Part shown: in pieces, positions 63,369-64,000 of the stretch
Layout: each line of letters opens with the position of its first letter
Numbering within the stretch: position 1 is the first letter of the stretch
From: Amoebidium appalachense
Lineage: Eukaryota > Ichthyosporea
DNA: 64,000 nucleotides
Direction of reading: 5' to 3'
NCBI GenBank assembly: GCA_963693365.1
Contig: CAVNZM010000011.1
Location: forward strand, 310,001-374,000
The notes under the pieces: generated by a model
The model's database searches: none
Told to the model about the DNA's origin: nothing
The model's input: the letters and a program-made list of their open reading frames with translations, nothing else
Made by a program: the position numbers and the translations under genes

Positions 63369-63811
63369 TGTTGGAGTGCAGACTTACGCTCACTCCACAA
63401 TATGTGTATGTTAGCTTTACAATTGGTTCCGTGTACACAGACACACGCTGACACTCGATCACCACATGCACATCTGCATAGTTGAGGAATGTTGCCAATT
63501 GTGTTTTGACTGCAAACGATTGGTTCACTGGTCCCAGAGATCTCTAAATGAAAGTAACCAATCCGATTAGCACCTGGCATCCGGATTACATTCCAGACTG
63601 CTGCCCCACGGGTATATAAGCCACGTCTCTGCCAGGTGCAGACATGGAGTTCAGTCATGGAGTTCAGTCATGGAGTTCAGTCATGGAGTTCAGTCATGGA
63701 GTTCAGTCATGGAGTTCAGTCATGGAGTTAACACACTGAAAGCAGTAAAAAACGGGTCAGCGCCCAAGCGCGCCACGACGACCCTAGTCACAGCGGACTC
63801 TACTTCCAACA
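63369..63811 (+). repeat. 3' LTR of the miniature element (443 bp)
   Basis: Nearly identical to the 5' LTR. The 13-bp unit is present in six full copies plus the variant (63642-63732). Confidence 0.92.
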
Positions 63812-63816
63812 TGGGG

Positions 63817-64000
63817 CACCATCCAGACCTGCACTGGAGGATATGAAAACACGAAGCGCGCTCACGAAGTTGCTTACAAAAGAAAGGGCGACTCCGACGA
63901 CTTTTCTTTTTAGGCCAAGCCTCCAGAAGAATGTATTATGCCTGGAATCCCCCTGCTCAACGAAAATGGCTGGCAAATGGGATACGAAAACTGCTCACGA
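63817..64000 (+). pseudogene. Continuation of the interrupted open frame to the window edge
   Basis: If the miniature element and one target copy are removed, the frame open from 62468 runs on through 63817-64000 without a stop, about 104 codons in total. I do not recognise the product. ACGAA motifs recur here too. Confidence 0.35.

Larger units (their letters stand above)
62595..63811 (+). mobile_element. Complete miniature LTR retrotransposon (TRIM-like), 1217 bp
   Basis: LTRs at 62595-63063 and 63369-63811 both begin TGTTGGAGTGCAG and end TCCAACA. They differ by one substitution (in the GATTAGCGCC/GATTAGCACC segment) and by two units of a 13-bp repeat. The 305-bp interior starts with a primer-binding site and ends with a polypurine tract, and it holds no protein domain. 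The element is flanked by TGGGG on both sides. It must have been moved in trans. It shares LTR termini, 5-bp target duplication and polypurine tract with the minus-strand Copia element, so a Copia-type polyprotein is the likely helper. Confidence 0.92.

Overview
This window is nuclear DNA of a eukaryote. Genes are split by GT-AG introns of roughly 100 to 900 bp, and between them lie very large amounts of simple sequence: (CA)n, (GT)n, (CT)n, and several dozen poly-C or poly-G tracts, some over 40 bp. The gene content (PWWP protein, C2H2 zinc-finger proteins, a cytochrome-b5-fused front-end desaturase, a Copia-type retroelement, and an NTF2-like protein of a kind I associate with fungi) suggests a unicellular eukaryote, perhaps on the opisthokont or holozoan side. 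The sequence alone does not fix the species.

Layout. 0.5-1.4 kb: two-exon NTF2-like gene on the minus strand, divergent from an eight-exon PWWP-domain gene (2.7-8.0 kb, plus) with a long Lys/Glu/Ala tail. 8.0-12.0 kb: microsatellite-rich intergenic DNA. 12.0-13.2 kb: single-exon zinc-finger gene. 13.2-21.0 kb: intergenic, with a 66-bp and a 30-bp minisatellite and long GT arrays. 21.1-21.9 kb: unrecognised single-exon gene. 21.9-29.1 kb: repeats. 29.1-30.2 kb and 39.9-41.1 kb: two more single-exon zinc-finger genes, with repeat-rich DNA between them. 45.4-47.1 kb: single-exon polytopic membrane protein of unknown family. 47.1-52.5 kb: repeats. 52.5-56.6 kb: eight-exon front-end fatty acid desaturase. 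57.3-57.9 kb: a perfect 246-bp direct duplication. 58.5-64.0 kb: a stack of LTR retroelements.

The retroelement stack is the most informative part. A minus-strand Copia element (3' LTR, polypurine tract, RT/RNase H fragment) stops abruptly at about 60446, where a plus-strand LTR-like sequence with its own TATA box and primer-binding-like site begins. Inside that second element lies a complete miniature LTR element (62595-63811). It has two nearly identical LTRs (469 and 443 bp), TGTTGGA/TCCAACA termini, a 5-bp target duplication, a polypurine tract, and a primer-binding site matching the anticodon arm of initiator tRNA-Met rather than a tRNA 3' end. The surrounding DNA is strongly enriched in the pentamer ACGAA.

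The genes show no operon-like linkage. The three zinc-finger genes share one architecture (N-terminal finger or fingers, long disordered linker, C-terminal finger cluster), and two of them share an upstream module. They look like a local, lineage-specific family of DNA-binding proteins.
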